NCBI GenBank assembly: GCA_005503335.1
Contig: SCMQ01000003.1
Coordinates: 1-64,000 of the forward strand
Reading direction: 5' to 3'
Length of the DNA stretch: 64,000 nt
Origin: Comamonadaceae bacterium 2FH
Lineage (GTDB): Bacteria > Pseudomonadota > Gammaproteobacteria > Burkholderiales > Burkholderiaceae_C
Of the stretch, positions 1 to 9,733 are shown one piece after another. A program made the position numbers and the translations under genes. A model generated the notes under the pieces. It saw nothing but the letters and a program-made list of their open reading frames with translations. It was not told the origin of the DNA and made no database searches. How positions within the stretch are numbered: the first letter of the stretch is position 1; every line of letters begins with the position of its first letter.

Positions 1-227
1 GGGGGGGGCGGGGGCGGTTCGACCAGTCGCGGCGCCGCCTGCTGCGGCACGGCCGACCAGAGCTCGGCTTCCACGCCCAGGTCGTTCTCGCTCTGGCGCT
101 TCCAGTGCACGCCCCAGGTCAGCGCGCCTAGCAGCAGGAGGTGGGCCAGCAGCGCCAGGCCCAGCGCGCGCAGCGTGCCGGGCGGCTGCGGGGGAATGAA
201 TTCGTTGCGTTCGGCGGCGGCGTGCAT
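1..227 (-). CDS. tolA: TolA, cell envelope integrity protein (N-terminal part only)
   Basis: This is the first 75 codons of the tolA gene, cut off by the left edge of the window. TolA is the inner-membrane protein that links the TolQR motor to TolB-Pal and the outer membrane. The visible part has a short polar start (MHAAAERNEF), a single hydrophobic helix at about residues 20-38, and then a proline-rich stretch, which fits the TolA topology. It begins 10 bases after the tolR stop and is the last visible gene of the tol run. The family call rests on topology and position, because the coiled coil and C-terminal domain are outside the window. Confidence 0.85.
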   Translation of the reverse strand, partial: MHAAAERNEFIPPQPPGTLRALGLALLAHLLLLGALTWGVHWKRQSENDLGVEAELWSAVPQQAAPRLVEPPPPP

Positions 228-237
228 GAGGCGAAGC

Positions 238-660
<423 letters not shown>

Positions 661-681
661 GGCGGGCTCCCCGGCGCTGGC

Positions 682-1370
682 TCAGTGACCCGAGGGCGAG
701 TGCGCGCCCAGGTTGCGCTGCAGGATGTTGGAGAACTCCTCGATGAAGGTCTCCAGCTTGATCGCCACGCGGTCGATGTCGCGCGCGAAGCGGTTGTAGG
801 CCACCACGGCCGGGATGGCGGCGAACAGGCCTATGGCCGTGGCGACCAGGGCCTCGGCGATGCCGGGCGCCACCGTGGCCAGCGTCACCTGCTGCAGGTT
901 GGCCAGGCCGGTGAAGGCGTGCATGATGCCCCAGACGGTGCCGAACAGGCCTACGTAGGGCGAGACCGAGCCGACCGAGGCCAGGAAGGAGAGATGGGAC
1001 TCGACCACGTCGAGCTCGCGCTGGAAGCTGGCGCGCATGGCACGGCGTGCGCCGTCGAGCAGGGTGCCGGGGTCGTTGAGGCGGCGCTCGCGCAGCTTCT
1101 GGTATTCGCGCATGCCGCTGGCGAAGATGCGCTCCATGGGGCCGGCGTGCTTGGCGTTCTGCGCGGCGGCGGCAAACAGGTCGTTGAGGCTGGTGCCGGA
1201 CCAGAAGTCGCGCTCGAAGTCGTCGTTCAGCGACTTCACGCGCTTGAGCGCGATCAGCTTGCGGAAGATCGCCGTCCAGCTCGCGACCGAGACGGCCACC
1301 AGCAGCAGCATGACCAGCTGCACGACGAAACTCGCGTTCAGCACCAGTTGAAGGATGGACAGGTCCTGGT

Positions 1371-1374
<4 letters not shown>
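682..1374 (-). CDS. tolQ: TolQ, Tol motor channel subunit
   Basis: A 230-residue MotA/TolQ/ExbB-family inner-membrane protein. An N-terminal helix lies at about residues 15-37. Two further helices carry the family core VGLFGTVWGIMHAF and the Gly/Ala-rich APGIAEALVATAIGLFAAIPAVVAYN region (split across residues about 140-195), which line the proton path with TolR. The ATG overlaps the ybgC stop by four bases (ATGA), so the two are translationally coupled. The ybgC-tolQ-tolR-tolA order is the normal proteobacterial one. Confidence 0.96.
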
Positions 1375-1790
<416 letters not shown>

Positions 1791-1794
1791 GGTG

Positions 1795-2982
1795 TCAGGA
1801 CAGCAGGGCACGCAGGCGTTCCACGGCCGTCTGCAGCTGGCCCATGGAACTGGCCGTGGAAAAGCGGACGTAGCGCGCGGTGTCGGCGCTGCCGAAGTCG
1901 CGCCCCGGCGTGACCGCGATGCGCGCGCGCTGCATCAGCGCGAAGGCGAAGTCCCAGCTGCCCTCGACACCGAGCTTCTCGCAGGCCTGGCTGCAGTCGG
2001 CCCAGGCGTAGAAGGCGCCGTCGGGCATGACCGGCACCGTGAGGCCCAGCGCATTCAACGCGGGCACGAAGAAGTCGCGCCGCGCCTTGAACTCGGCGCG
2101 CCGGCGCTCGTACTCGGCGATGCTTTCGGCCTCGAAGCAGGCCAGGGCGGCGTGCTGGGCCACCGTGCTGGCGCAGATGAACAGGTTCTGTGCCAGGCGC
2201 TCGACCACCGGGACCAGGGCCTCGGGCACCACCATCCAGCCCAGGCGCCAGCCGGTCATGTTGAAGTACTTGCTGAAGCTGTTGATGCTGATGACCTGCT
2301 CGTCCAGCGCCAGCGCGGTGTGGCCGAAGGTGTCGTCGTAGCTCAGGCCCAGGTAGATCTCGTCGACCAGGGTGATGCCGCCGTGCTCGCGCACCACCTC
2401 GTGGATGCGGCGCAGCTCCTCGGGATGGATGGAGGTGCCGGTGGGGTTGGACGGCGAGGCCAGCAGCACGCCGCGCGTGGCCGGCGTCCAGGCGGCGCGC
2501 ACCTTGTCGGCGCTGAGCTGGAAGCGCTCGGCGGCCGTGGTCGGCAGCAGCACGGCGCGGCCCTCGGCCGCGCTGACGAAATGCCGGTTGCAGGGGTAGC
2601 TGGGATCGGGCATGAGGATCTCGTCCCCGGCCTCGATCAGCGCCAGGCAGGCCAGCTGCAGCGCGGCCGAGGCCCCGGCCGTGACCACGATGCGCCGCGC
2701 CGGCACGGCCACGCCGAAGCGCTGCGCGTACCAGGCGCTGATGCGCTCGCGCAGCGCGTCCAGGCCCAGGGCATGGGTGTACTGGGTGGCGCCGTCCCGG
2801 ATGGCGCGCGCCGCCGCTTCCTGCACCAAGGGCGGGGCGGTGAAGTCGGGCTCGCCGATGTTGAGGAAGATCATCGGCGCCTGGCCCGGTGCGGACTCGC
2901 GCGCCAGGGCCGAGGCCGCCTTGGCGACCTCCATGACGTAGAAGGGCTCGATGCGGCGGGCGCGCTCGGCGATCCGGATCAC
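1795..2982 (-). CDS. PLP-dependent class I/II aminotransferase
   Basis: A 395-residue fold-type I aminotransferase. Visible PLP-site features are NIGEPDF (residues 41-47), the SPSNPTG loop with Asn179, the DEIY motif around Asp207/Tyr210, and Lys238 in SINSFSKYFNMTGWRLGW as the Schiff-base lysine. Arg in RYVRFS near the C terminus would bind the substrate carboxylate. The family resembles AspC/valine-pyruvate-type enzymes of Burkholderiales, but the sequence alone does not fix the substrate. It lies between nusB and ybgC with 58 and 4 base gaps and probably shares their transcript. Confidence 0.9.
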   Translation of the reverse strand: MIRIAERARRIEPFYVMEVAKAASALARESAPGQAPMIFLNIGEPDFTAPPLVQEAAARAIRDGATQYTHALGLDALRERISAWYAQRFGVAVPARRIVVTAGASAALQLACLALIEAGDEILMPDPSYPCNRHFVSAAEGRAVLLPTTAAERFQLSADKVRAAWTPATRGVLLASPSNPTGTSIHPEELRRIHEVVREHGGITLVDEIYLGLSYDDTFGHTALALDEQVISINSFSKYFNMTGWRLGWMVVPEALVPVVERLAQNLFICASTVAQHAALACFEAESIAEYERRRAEFKARRDFFVPALNALGLTVPVMPDGAFYAWADCSQACEKLGVEGSWDFAFALMQRARIAVTPGRDFGSADTARYVRFSTASSMGQLQTAVERLRALLS

Positions 2983-3040
2983 GAAACACCTCCGGGCAGA
3001 GCCCTGCGGTGTTGTGCGCCCTTGGGGCGGCCCGGCGGGC

Positions 3041-3586
3041 TCACGGGCGTGCCTTTCCCGCGAGCCGGTCGGCCTCCACCTCGGCCGCGCGCAGCTTGGG
3101 CGCCAGGCCGTTGAGCACGGCGTTGACGTACTTGTGGCCGTCGGTGCCGCCGAATTCCTTGGCCAGCTCGATGCACTCGTTGAGCGCCACGCGCCAGGGC
3201 ACGTCGGGGCAATGCAGGAACTCGTAGGCGCCTATCCACATCACGCCGCGCTCGATCGGCGAGATCTCGGCCAGCTTGCGGTCCAAGAGCGGCACGATCA
3301 GCGCGTCCAGGTCCGCGGCCTCGGCGATGCAGCCGTGCAGCAGCGCGTCATAGTGGGCCGCGTCGGCCTTGTGGAAGCCCGCCAGGTCGCGCGTGAAGGC
3401 GTCGATGGCGGCGGCGTCGTTGCCGCCGACCAGGTGCTGGTAGAGCGCCTGCAGCGCGAACTCGCGCGCCCGGCTGCGCGTGGACTTGGCGGCGGCCTTG
3501 CGCGCGCCGGTGCTGGTGAGGCCGGTGCGCGGCTGGCGCGGCGGGCGCTGGCTGGGGGTGGAAGGGGTGTCGGGGGCGTCGCTCAT
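3041..3586 (-). CDS. nusB: NusB, transcription antitermination factor
   Basis: A 181-residue NusB. The first 35 residues or so ([13 protein letters not shown] onward) are a polar, low-complexity extension. The helical core starts at [16 protein letters not shown] and includes the conserved [17 protein letters not shown] and [12 protein letters not shown] blocks. NusB binds boxA RNA with NusE (S10) in rRNA antitermination. The ATG at 3586 overlaps the ribH stop (ATGA), which supports this start; the open frame upstream of it is the ribH shadow. ribH-nusB coupling is the usual arrangement in proteobacteria. Confidence 0.95.
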   Translation of the reverse strand: MSDAPDTPSTPSQRPPRQPRTGLTSTGARKAAAKSTRSRAREFALQALYQHLVGGNDAAAIDAFTRDLAGFHKADAAHYDALLHGCIAEAADLDALIVPLLDRKLAEISPIERGVMWIGAYEFLHCPDVPWRVALNECIELAKEFGGTDGHKYVNAVLNGLAPKLRAAEVEADRLAGKARP

Positions 3587-4053
3587 GACAGCTCGTCCAG
3601 CAGGTTGGCCATCTCCACCGCCACGCGCGCGGCGTCCCGGCCCTTGTCGCTCTGGCGCGCCACGGCCTGCTCTAGGTTCTCGGTGGTCAGGATGGCGTTG
3701 GCCACGGGGATCTGGTAGTCCAGCGCCACGCGGGTCACGCCGGCCCCCGACTCGTTGGCCACCAGCTCGAAGTGGTAGGTCTCGCCGCGGATGATGCAAC
3801 CCAGCGCGATCAGCGCGTCGTAGCGCTCGCGCTCGGCCAGGGCCTGCAGGGCCGTGGGCACCTCGAGGGCGCCGGGCACCAGCACATGGTCGATCTGCCG
3901 CGCCGGCACGCCCAGGGCGGCCAGCTCGGCCTTGCAGGCCTCGGCCAGGGCGTTGGTGATGCTCTCGTTGAAGCGGGCCTGCACGATGCCGATGTGCAGC
4001 TTGCGGCCATCCAGCTGGGCCTGGTCCGCCGTTCCTTGTTCTGCGCCAAACAT
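3583..4053 (-). CDS. ribH: 6,7-dimethyl-8-ribityllumazine synthase
   Basis: A 156-residue lumazine synthase that condenses 5-amino-6-ribitylaminouracil with 3,4-dihydroxybutanone 4-phosphate, the penultimate step of riboflavin synthesis. Family motifs seen are ARFNESIT near the N terminus, [11 protein letters not shown], and [18 protein letters not shown] containing the catalytic His. It follows the RibBX gene by four bases and overlaps nusB by four, so it is part of the rib operon. Confidence 0.96.
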   Translation of the reverse strand: MFGAEQGTADQAQLDGRKLHIGIVQARFNESITNALAEACKAELAALGVPARQIDHVLVPGALEVPTALQALAERERYDALIALGCIIRGETYHFELVANESGAGVTRVALDYQIPVANAILTTENLEQAVARQSDKGRDAARVAVEMANLLDELS

Positions 4054-4057
4054 GTTC

Positions 4058-5176
4058 TTATTCCTTGGGGATGTAGCCCGTGATCTCGAGTCCGTAGCCG
4101 GTCATGCTGGGCAGGCGGCGCGGCGTGCCCATGAGCTGCATGCGGTGCACGCCGCATTCGCGCAGGATCTGAGCGCCCACGCCATAGGTGCGCAGGTCCA
4201 TGCGGCCGCGCTCGGGCGCGTGGCTGGCGCGCGCCGTGCCCTGGAACTGGGCCAGCAGCTGCTGGCCGTCCTCGCCGCAGTTGAGCAGCACGGCCACGCC
4301 CTGGCCCTTCTGGTCCAGGTAGCGCAGGCTGCTGTCCAGGGCCCACGAGTGCATGGAGCGGTTGACTTCCAGCACGTCGAGCACCGACAGCGGCTCGTGC
4401 ACGCGTACCGGCACGCTGTCGGCGGGGTCCCAGCGCCCCTTGACCAGGGCCAGGTGCACCGACTGGCTGGGCTTGTCGCGGAACACATGCAGCTCGAAGT
4501 CGCCGAAGGCCGTCTGCAGCGGGCGCGAGCCGACCTTCTCGACCAGGGTCTCGGTGCGGCTGCGGTGCTCGATCAGGTCGGCGATGGTGCCGATCTTCAG
4601 GCCATGCTCGGCCGCGAACAGCTGCAGGTCCGGCAGGCGCGCCATGGTGCCGTCGTCCTTCATGATCTCGCAGATCACCGAGGCCGGCGTGCAGCCGGCC
4701 ATGGCGGCGAGGTCGCAGCCGGCCTCGGTATGGCCGGCGCGCATCAGCACGCCGCCATCCACGGCCTGCAGCGGGAAGATATGGCCGGGCTGGACCAGGT
4801 CCTCGGGCCGGGCGTTCCTGGCCACGGCGGCCTGCACCGTGCGTGCGCGGTCGGCGGCGGAAATGCCGGTGGTCACGCCCTCCGCGGCCTCGATCGAGAC
4901 CGTGAAGGCCGTGCTGTAGACCGTGCCGTTGCGCGTGGCCATGGGGGGCAGGCGCAGGTGCTGGCAGCGCTCGCGCGTGAGCGTCAGGCAGATCAGACCG
5001 CGGCCGAAGCGCGCCATGAAGTTGATGGCCTCGGGCGTGACATGGTCGGCCGCCAGCACGAGGTCGCCCTCGTTCTCGCGGTCTTCCTCGTCGACCAGGA
5101 TGACCATGCGGCCGGCGGCCATGTCGGCCACGATGTCCTCGACCGGCGAGATGGAAACGGGGGGCAGGGTGGTCAT
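4058..5176 (-). CDS. ribB: 3,4-dihydroxy-2-butanone-4-phosphate synthase with degenerate GTP cyclohydrolase II domain (RibBX type)
   Basis: A 372-residue two-domain protein. The N-terminal half (about residues 1-205) is a normal DHBP synthase: [20 protein letters not shown], the acidic DREN segment, and the ITAxR-type and HTEAGCDLA blocks are intact, so it should make DHBP from ribulose 5-phosphate. The C-terminal half aligns with GTP cyclohydrolase II, but the zinc-binding Cys motif (Cys-x10-Cys-x-Cys, normally inside a conserved SECLTGD/CDCG stretch) is replaced by [19 protein letters not shown], with no cysteines. This matches the RibBX variant known in proteobacteria rather than a bifunctional RibBA. 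A true ribA must lie elsewhere. It overlaps ribE by four bases. Confidence 0.92.
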   Translation of the reverse strand: MTTLPPVSISPVEDIVADMAAGRMVILVDEEDRENEGDLVLAADHVTPEAINFMARFGRGLICLTLTRERCQHLRLPPMATRNGTVYSTAFTVSIEAAEGVTTGISAADRARTVQAAVARNARPEDLVQPGHIFPLQAVDGGVLMRAGHTEAGCDLAAMAGCTPASVICEIMKDDGTMARLPDLQLFAAEHGLKIGTIADLIEHRSRTETLVEKVGSRPLQTAFGDFELHVFRDKPSQSVHLALVKGRWDPADSVPVRVHEPLSVLDVLEVNRSMHSWALDSSLRYLDQKGQGVAVLLNCGEDGQQLLAQFQGTARASHAPERGRMDLRTYGVGAQILRECGVHRMQLMGTPRRLPSMTGYGLEITGYIPKE

Positions 5177-5817
5177 GCGTTGTCCTTGTTGTGGCGTTGC
5201 GGATCGGCGCCGAGCATGCGCTCGACGTAGCGCGCGATCAGGTCGATCTCGAGGTTCACCGGGCTGCCTTCGCGCAGCGCGCCCAGGGCCGTGTTCTGCA
5301 CGGTGTGCGGGATCAGGTTGATGCTGAGCTCGCAGCCGGCGTCGAGGTCGGCCACCCGGTTCACCGTGAGGCTGACGCCGTTGACGGTGACCGAGCCCTT
5401 GTAGGCCAGGTACTTGGCCAGCTCGCGCGGCGCGAGGATGCGCAGCTCCCAGCTCTCGCCGACCTCGGCGAAGCGGCTCACGCGGCCGATGCCGTCCACA
5501 TGGCCCGAGACGATGTGCCCGCCCAGTCGGTCGTGCGCGCGCAGGGCCTTCTCCAGGTTGACAGTGCCGGGCCGGTCCAGGCCTGCGGTCTTGTCCAGCG
5601 ATTCGGCGGAGATGTCGACGGTGAACTGGCGGCTGGCGGGGGCCAGCGTGGTGACGGTCATGCAGGCGCCGTTGAGCGCGATGCTGTCGCCCAGTCCCAC
5701 GTCGTCGAGGTACCCGGCCGGGGCCTCGATGCTGAGGCGCTTGCCGTGGTCTAAAGAGCTACCCAGGTCGTGGACGGCGGCGATGCGCCCCACGCCGGTG
5801 ATGATTCCGGTGAACAT
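5173..5817 (-). CDS. ribE: Riboflavin synthase, alpha chain
   Basis: A 214-residue riboflavin synthase that dismutates two lumazines into riboflavin. Two lumazine-binding barrels are visible: the N-terminal one begins [15 protein letters not shown], and the second repeats the [14 protein letters not shown] and [13 protein letters not shown] signatures at about residues 97-160. The start matches the invariant MFTGI of the family. It sits 55 bases after ribD and overlaps the RibBX gene by four bases. Confidence 0.96.
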   Translation of the reverse strand: MFTGIITGVGRIAAVHDLGSSLDHGKRLSIEAPAGYLDDVGLGDSIALNGACMTVTTLAPASRQFTVDISAESLDKTAGLDRPGTVNLEKALRAHDRLGGHIVSGHVDGIGRVSRFAEVGESWELRILAPRELAKYLAYKGSVTVNGVSLTVNRVADLDAGCELSINLIPHTVQNTALGALREGSPVNLEIDLIARYVERMLGADPQRHNKDNA

Positions 5818-5872
5818 CCGGCTATTTTCGCAGGGATTGGGCTCCTGTCCGGCTGGGGCATGGAAATCGGGC

Positions 5873-7006
5873 TCAGAAAACGTCCCGGCCCGCGACGCTG
5901 GCCAGGATGCGCAGGTCCGGACCGACGGGCTCCACGCTCCCGAACTCCAGGGGCACGGCCTGCGACAGCGCGCTCAGGGGGCCGAACTGCGCCATGCCCC
6001 GGCCCTGGCCCAGCAGCTTGGGCGCCAGGTAGACCAGCAGCTCGTCGACCAGGCCCTCGCGGATCAGCGAGCCGTTGAGCTTGTGGCCGGCCTCGACATG
6101 CAGCTCGTTGACCTCGCGCCGCGCCAGATCGCGCAGCATGGCGGCCAGGTCCACCTTGCCCTCGGTACCCGGCTGGCGGCCCGGCAGCAGGATCACGGTG
6201 GCGCCGCGCGCCTCCAGGGCTGCCTGCCTGGCCGCATCTTCGACCGCTGCGTAGAGGTAGACCGGGCGGCCCTCGATGAACAGGCGGGCGTCGAGTGGGG
6301 TTTCCAGCCGACTGTCGACCACCACCAGCGGCGGCTGGCGCGGCGTGGCCACCAGGCGCACGTCCAGCCGCGGGTCGTCCTCCAGCACCGTGCCTATGCC
6401 GGTCAGCAGCGCGCCGGCGCGCGCACGCCAGGCGTGGCCGTCGGCGCGCGCGGGCTCGGAGGTGATCCACTGGCTGACGCCGTTGTCCAGCGCGGTGCGC
6501 CCGTCCAGCGAGGCGGCGAGCTTCATGCGCACCCAGGGGGTCTGGCGCCGCATGCGGCTGAAGAAGCCGACGTTGAGTGCGCGCGTGGCCTGGGCGCCGG
6601 GGCCGAGCTCGACCGCGATGCCCGCTGCGCGCAGGCGCGCGAAGCCCTGGCCCGCCACCAGCGGGTTCGGGTCCTCGACCGCGGCGACCACGCGCGCGAT
6701 GCCGGCGGCGATCAGCGCGTCGCAGCAGGGGCCGGTGCGGCCATGGTGCGAGCAGGGCTCCAGGGTCACGTAGGCGGTGGCGCCGGCCGTCGAATGTCCG
6801 CCTGCCTGGGCGTCGCGCAGCGCGACGATCTCGGCGTGCGGGCCGCCGGCCTGCTGAGTATGGCCCTGGCCCAGCCAGCGGCCGTCGGCGTCCACGATCA
6901 CGCAGCCCACGCGCGGATTGGGCTCGGACAGGCCGATGGCCTGCCGCGCCAGCTCGGCGGCGGCTTGCATGGGGTCCATCGATGGGGGCGGCGTGGCTGG
7001 GTTCAT
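5873..7006 (-). CDS. ribD: Bifunctional diaminohydroxyphosphoribosylaminopyrimidine deaminase / 5-amino-6-uracil reductase
   Basis: About 377 residues. The N-terminal cytidine-deaminase-like domain has the zinc site HAEIVAL plus PCSHHGRTGPCCDAL. The C-terminal reductase domain contains the MKLAASLDGRTAL and EAGHKLNGSLI blocks. It performs the second and third steps of the GTP branch of riboflavin synthesis. I chose the ATG at 7006 (MNPATPPPSMDPM); an in-frame ATG at 6979 is an equally reasonable start. The open frame runs further upstream into the divergent pilin leader, which I disregard. It is the first gene of the rib run, divergent from pilE. Confidence 0.94.
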   Translation of the reverse strand: MNPATPPPSMDPMQAAAELARQAIGLSEPNPRVGCVIVDADGRWLGQGHTQQAGGPHAEIVALRDAQAGGHSTAGATAYVTLEPCSHHGRTGPCCDALIAAGIARVVAAVEDPNPLVAGQGFARLRAAGIAVELGPGAQATRALNVGFFSRMRRQTPWVRMKLAASLDGRTALDNGVSQWITSEPARADGHAWRARAGALLTGIGTVLEDDPRLDVRLVATPRQPPLVVVDSRLETPLDARLFIEGRPVYLYAAVEDAARQAALEARGATVILLPGRQPGTEGKVDLAAMLRDLARREVNELHVEAGHKLNGSLIREGLVDELLVYLAPKLLGQGRGMAQFGPLSALSQAVPLEFGSVEPVGPDLRILASVAGRDVF

Positions 7007-7156
7007 CGGGCTGGTCGGTTGCGGGGGATGGCCGGTGAGGCGGGGGAAAGGTCGTTTTCGACCACTCGTTCCCCCAATTCTGCCGCCTGTCAGGCCAGAG
7101 CCCCTGGTGATCCGGGGCGGCGCTAAGATTTTTCCGGCAATGAAGGGGCAAGGGTC

Positions 7157-7546
7157 GTGCACAAGAAACAAGCCGGATTTTCGCTGATCGAGTTGATGAT
7201 CGCCGTGGCCATCGTGGCCATCCTGGCCAGCGTCGCCTACCCCTCCTACACCCAATACGTGGTCCGATCCAACCGGGCTGCCGCCAAGGCCCAGATGCTG
7301 GACATCGCGAACCGCCAGCAGCAGTTCCTGCTGTCCAACCGCGCCTATGCCTCCAAGACCACGCTCGGGACCAGTGGCTACCAGCTGCCGGCCGAGGTCA
7401 GCGGACGCTACGACTACGACATCACCATCGGCACGGACGCCGTGCCGTCCTACACCATTACCTTCACGCCCAAGGGGGCCCAGGCCGGCGACGGCACGCT
7501 GACCCTCAACAGCGAGGGGGTCAAGACCCCCGCCGGCAAATGGTGA
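7157..7546 (+). CDS. pilE: Type IV minor pilin PilE-like
   Basis: A 129-residue type IV pilin-like protein with a short leader ending in Gly, the prepilin peptidase site G/FSLIE, and a classic hydrophobic N-terminal helix (ELMIAVAIVAILASVAYPSY). Glu5 of the mature form is present. The start is a GTG at 7157, preceded by a purine-rich GGGGCAAGGG; the nearby ATG at 7140 is out of frame. The length and its position at the head of the pilV-W-X-Y1 set point to the minor pilin PilE rather than a major pilin. It overlaps pilV by 7 bases. Confidence 0.9.
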   Translation: MHKKQAGFSLIELMIAVAIVAILASVAYPSYTQYVVRSNRAAAKAQMLDIANRQQQFLLSNRAYASKTTLGTSGYQLPAEVSGRYDYDITIGTDAVPSYTITFTPKGAQAGDGTLTLNSEGVKTPAGKW

Positions 7547-8139
7547 GTAGGGCCTCGTCCTGCCGGTGGCTGCGCCAGCGCGGCACCTCCATGATCGAGG
7601 TGCTGGTGACCCTGGTCATCATCGCCATCGGCCTGCTGGGCCTGGCGGGCTTGCAGACCCGGCTGGAGTCCTCGGAGATGGAGTCCTACCAGCGCGCGCA
7701 GGCTCTGGTCCTGCTCGACGACATGGGCAGCCGCATGGGGAGCAATCGCCTGAGCGCGGCCAAATACGCCGAGGCCGCGCCCCTGACCGCGCCCCTTGGC
7801 GCCGGCATGGTCTGTCCGGCCACGGACGCGAGCTCCACGCGCGCCCAAGTCGACTCGGCCGAATGGTGCGCGGCCCTGCAGGGCGTGGCCGAGACGGCCG
7901 GTGGCAACCGCCTGGGCGCGGTGGTGGGCGGCCGCGGCTGCGTCGAAGACCTGGGCCTGGGGCCGGCGGGCGACCGCATGTTCCGCGTGACCGTGGCCTG
8001 GCAGGGGCTGACGCCGACCACGGTGCCCGTGGAGGGCTGCGGCGCGGGCCAGTACAACGGCCCCGCCGGATCCGTCTGCGCGGGCGACCTGTGCCGCCGC
8101 GCGGTCTCGGCCTTCATCCGCATGGCGAACCTGAAGTAA
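7540..8139 (+). CDS. pilV: Type IV pilus minor pilin PilV
   Basis: A 199-residue prepilin with a leader ending RQRG, cleavage before TSMIEVLVTLVII, and a Gly/Leu-rich helix, as in PilV/GspI. The C-terminal part holds several cysteines that can form the disulfide loop usual for minor pilins. PilV, W, X and E form the priming tip complex with PilY1. It starts inside the end of pilE and ends three bases before pilW, so the genes are one operon. Confidence 0.92.
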   Translation: MVSRASSCRWLRQRGTSMIEVLVTLVIIAIGLLGLAGLQTRLESSEMESYQRAQALVLLDDMGSRMGSNRLSAAKYAEAAPLTAPLGAGMVCPATDASSTRAQVDSAEWCAALQGVAETAGGNRLGAVVGGRGCVEDLGLGPAGDRMFRVTVAWQGLTPTTVPVEGCGAGQYNGPAGSVCAGDLCRRAVSAFIRMANLK

Positions 8140-8142
8140 GCA

Positions 8143-9219
8143 ATGGACAGGCCTGCAATGCATACCAATTTCGCGACCGGGCAGGCCCGCCGCTGGCACG
8201 GACGCCGCGCCGAGCGGGGGCTCTCGCTGGTCGAGCTGATGGTTGCCATGGCCCTCGGCCTGATGATCATGACGGCCCTGGCCGCCCTCTACGGCAGCAT
8301 GAGCCGCACCAACAACGAGATGGCCAAGACCAACCAGCTGATAGAGAACGGCCGTTTCGCGGTCCAGCTGCTGCAAGGCGACCTGGTCCATGCCGGTTTC
8401 TGGGGCCCCCTCGATACCCTGCAGGCCACGGCCGTGCCCGACCCCTGCCTGGTTTATGCGAACTGGCCGACCGACGCCACGGCGCTGGCGGAATACAAAG
8501 TCAATTTGATGGCCATTCCGGTGCAAGGCTATGCCGACGGCAGCGCGCTGGCAGGCTGTGGCGTCGCCAGCGTGTCGGCCAAGAGCGACGTGCTGCTGGT
8601 GCGGCACGCGAGCACCTGCGTGGCCGGCGGCTGCGACGGCGGCGCGGATGCCGGCCCGCACATCCAGATATCGTCCTGCCGTACCGACGCGCCGCCCGAA
8701 CCGGCCTATCTGCTGGACGCGAACCCGGCGAGCCTCACGCTGCGGCTCAAGAACTGCACCACCGTCGCGCCGCGCCGCCAGATGCTGGTGAACCTCTACT
8801 ACGTGTCGACCAACGGCAGCGGCATGCCGCGCCTGATGCGCAAGTCCTTCAAGGAGGGTGCCTATGCGGCCTCCGCCGAGGCCCTGATCGAGGGCATAGA
8901 GGCCTTCCGCGTCGAGTACGGCGTGGACAACCTGGGCTCCAACGGCCTGCCCATCAGCGCGAGCAACCCGGGCGACGGCAACGCCGACAGCTACGTGAGC
9001 TGCGCGCCTTCGTGCGACCTCGCCACCCTGTCCAACGTGGTCGCGGTGAAGGTGCATGTGCTGGCGCGCAACCTCGAGCCCACGGCCGGCTACAAGGACG
9101 AAAAGAGCTACCAGCTCGGGCCGCTCGCGATCGCCGCGGCCAACGACAGCTACAAGCGCCACGTGTTCTCGACCACGGTGCGCCTGGTCAACCCTTCCTC
9201 GCGCCGGGAGCAGCCATGA
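8143..9219 (+). CDS. pilW: Type IV pilus minor pilin PilW
   Basis: A 358-residue PilW-family protein. After a 27-residue polar leader the cleavage site ERG/LSLVELMVAMALG is clear, with Glu5 present, followed by a large C-terminal domain rich in cysteine pairs. PilW is the largest core minor pilin and connects the tip complex to PilX and PilY1. An in-frame ATG at 8158 (MHTNF) is an alternative start. Its stop overlaps the pilX ATG by four bases. Confidence 0.92.
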   Translation: MDRPAMHTNFATGQARRWHGRRAERGLSLVELMVAMALGLMIMTALAALYGSMSRTNNEMAKTNQLIENGRFAVQLLQGDLVHAGFWGPLDTLQATAVPDPCLVYANWPTDATALAEYKVNLMAIPVQGYADGSALAGCGVASVSAKSDVLLVRHASTCVAGGCDGGADAGPHIQISSCRTDAPPEPAYLLDANPASLTLRLKNCTTVAPRRQMLVNLYYVSTNGSGMPRLMRKSFKEGAYAASAEALIEGIEAFRVEYGVDNLGSNGLPISASNPGDGNADSYVSCAPSCDLATLSNVVAVKVHVLARNLEPTAGYKDEKSYQLGPLAIAAANDSYKRHVFSTTVRLVNPSSRREQP

Positions 9220-9707
9220 AGCCGGTCTCGTTGCGGCGCCACCAGCGGGGCGCCACCCTGGTGACGGGCCTGATCCTTTTGACCCTGCTCATGCTGTCGG
9301 TCTCCATCGCCTTCCTGATGAGCAACAACAACCTCAAGTCGGTGGGCAACATGCAGTCGCGGGCCGAGGCGGCCGCGGCCGCCGAGGCGGCGGTGGAAAA
9401 CCTGATCAGCACCGACACCATCTTCCTGGCGCCGGCCCAGACCGATGTGCCGGAGAACGCGCAGGGCGTGGCCGTGAGCATTGCACCTCCGACCTGTGTC
9501 ACCTCGGTGCCGGTCGATGCCCAGTCCAGCGGCGACCCGCTGTACCAGCTTTACCAGCAGGGGGTCTCGCCCACGGCGGGCTCGGGCTATGTGCTGACCG
9601 ACTGGGACATTGCCGCGACCGCGAGCAATGCGGCCACCGGCGCGAGCGTGGAAACGCACCAGGGTGTGCGCATCATTCTTCCCGCCGACCCGAACCCATG
9701 TCCATGA
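9216..9707 (+). CDS. pilX: Type IV pilus minor pilin PilX
   Basis: A 163-residue PilX-family minor pilin. The leader MKPVSLRRHQRG is followed by ATLVTGLILLTLLMLSVSIAF. Position 5 of the mature form is Thr, not the usual Glu, so this subunit would not use the standard Glu5 contact with its neighbours. The polar region contains only a few cysteines. It begins within the pilW stop codon and ends 23 bases before pilY1. Confidence 0.88.
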   Translation: MKPVSLRRHQRGATLVTGLILLTLLMLSVSIAFLMSNNNLKSVGNMQSRAEAAAAAEAAVENLISTDTIFLAPAQTDVPENAQGVAVSIAPPTCVTSVPVDAQSSGDPLYQLYQQGVSPTAGSGYVLTDWDIAATASNAATGASVETHQGVRIILPADPNPCP

Positions 9708-9719
9708 ATGACTGCAGAA

Positions 9720-9733
9720 AAGGAACAGGCATG
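9720..9733 (+). promoter_or_regulatory. Ribosome binding site that favours the pilY1 start at 9731
   Basis: AAGGA at 9720-9724 lies six bases before the ATG at 9731. Another in-frame ATG at 9698 lies inside the end of pilX and lacks such a site. The 9731 start also places the signal peptide exactly at the N terminus. Confidence 0.6.

Noticed and set aside
7007-7156. An FMN riboswitch ahead of the rib operon
   Set aside because: The gap is short and the conserved FMN-aptamer blocks are not seen; only a small GGTCG/CGACC hairpin is present.
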